Shown here: one piece after another, positions 63,706 to 64,000 of the stretch
Position numbering within the stretch: the stretch's first letter is position 1
Layout of the letters: every line of letters starts with the position of its first letter
Source: Nereocystis luetkeana
Taxonomy: Eukaryota > Sar > Phaeophyceae > Laminariales > Laminariaceae
Reading direction: 5' to 3'
Assembly (NCBI GenBank): GCA_031213475.1
Contig: JARUPZ010000017.1
Span: 8,326,790-8,390,789 of the forward strand
Length of the DNA stretch: 64,000 nucleotides
Notes under the pieces: model-generated
Database searches by the model: none
The model's input: only the letters and a program-made list of their open reading frames with translations
What the model was told of the DNA's origin: nothing
Translations under genes and position numbers: made by a program

Positions 63706-64000
63706 AAGCTGTTACGCTGAACGATTGGGAATCTCCTAAAACGGCACGCGGTTGTCTTTTGCTCCCCCGTTCACTTATCGCCTTGACCTACATACGGTAG
63801 TTCGTGGTCACCAAGAACAGTTCCCGAGAACTATGGGATCTGGGAGTATACATGTATATTGTGTGTGTTTTTTACGTACTCTGCTCCTGCGCGCTTCCGC
63901 TCAGGTTTGTTGTGTTCGTACCGTTGTCCTCGGGTCTGTGCGTAGGACCCCCAAGAGGTTTATTACATGAGACAGTCCGTCCTTGCCCACGTCACTATTG

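Overview
The window is nuclear DNA of an intron-rich eukaryote. Two spliced host genes lie inside it and the first exon of a third sits at the left edge. Everything else is a dense, nested bed of transposable elements and simple repeats. Gene structure, GT-AG introns, GC-rich exons and the repeat style fit a brown alga (Phaeophyceae) or a related photosynthetic stramenopile. That assignment is inference, since no ribosomal or organellar marker is present.

Host genes. (1) At 424-534 on the minus strand is exon 1 of an ALG12-like mannosyltransferase (GT22), which continues off the left edge. (2) At 2919-6992 on the plus strand is a complete five-exon cyclophilin of the PPIH (spliceosomal USA-CyP) type, 170 residues, with several substituted active-site positions. 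It is divergent from ALG12 across about 2.4 kb. (3) At 30319-59107 on the plus strand is a four-exon exostosin-family (GT47) gene, 437 residues. Its reading phase is continuous over a first intron of 22,452 bp packed with repeats. I reconstructed all three by splicing small conserved blocks with matching phases.

Layout. 7-15 kb: old TIR repeats (family A) and unclassified repeats. 15-19.3 kb: a decayed LINE (LINE-2) hit by three MITEs. 19.4-20.7 kb: a tyrosine-recombinase retroelement fossil with split direct repeats. 21-28 kb: three copies of another LINE (LINE-1), two of them tail to tail. 28.6-29 kb: a 40-bp minisatellite. 29.2-30.3 kb: a tRNA-derived SINE, then exostosin exon 1. 31-53 kb: the giant intron with SINEs, LINE-1 3' ends, CTG/TGG microsatellites, minisatellites and many short TIR elements. 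53.4-59.1 kb: exostosin exons 2-4, with a minus-strand LINE-2 fossil in intron 2. 59.1-64 kb: mostly unassigned, with a 100-base gap.

The short DNA elements fall into families whose target sites can be read directly. They are piggyBac-like foldbacks (TTAA), mariner-like elements (TA), hAT-like elements with perfect 8-bp duplications and an internal telomere-like tract, and family A. Sister copies of repeats differ by exact small insertions at TA (TA to TATTAATA, TA to TACCAGGTA). This suggests that two very common short motifs here are transposon excision scars.
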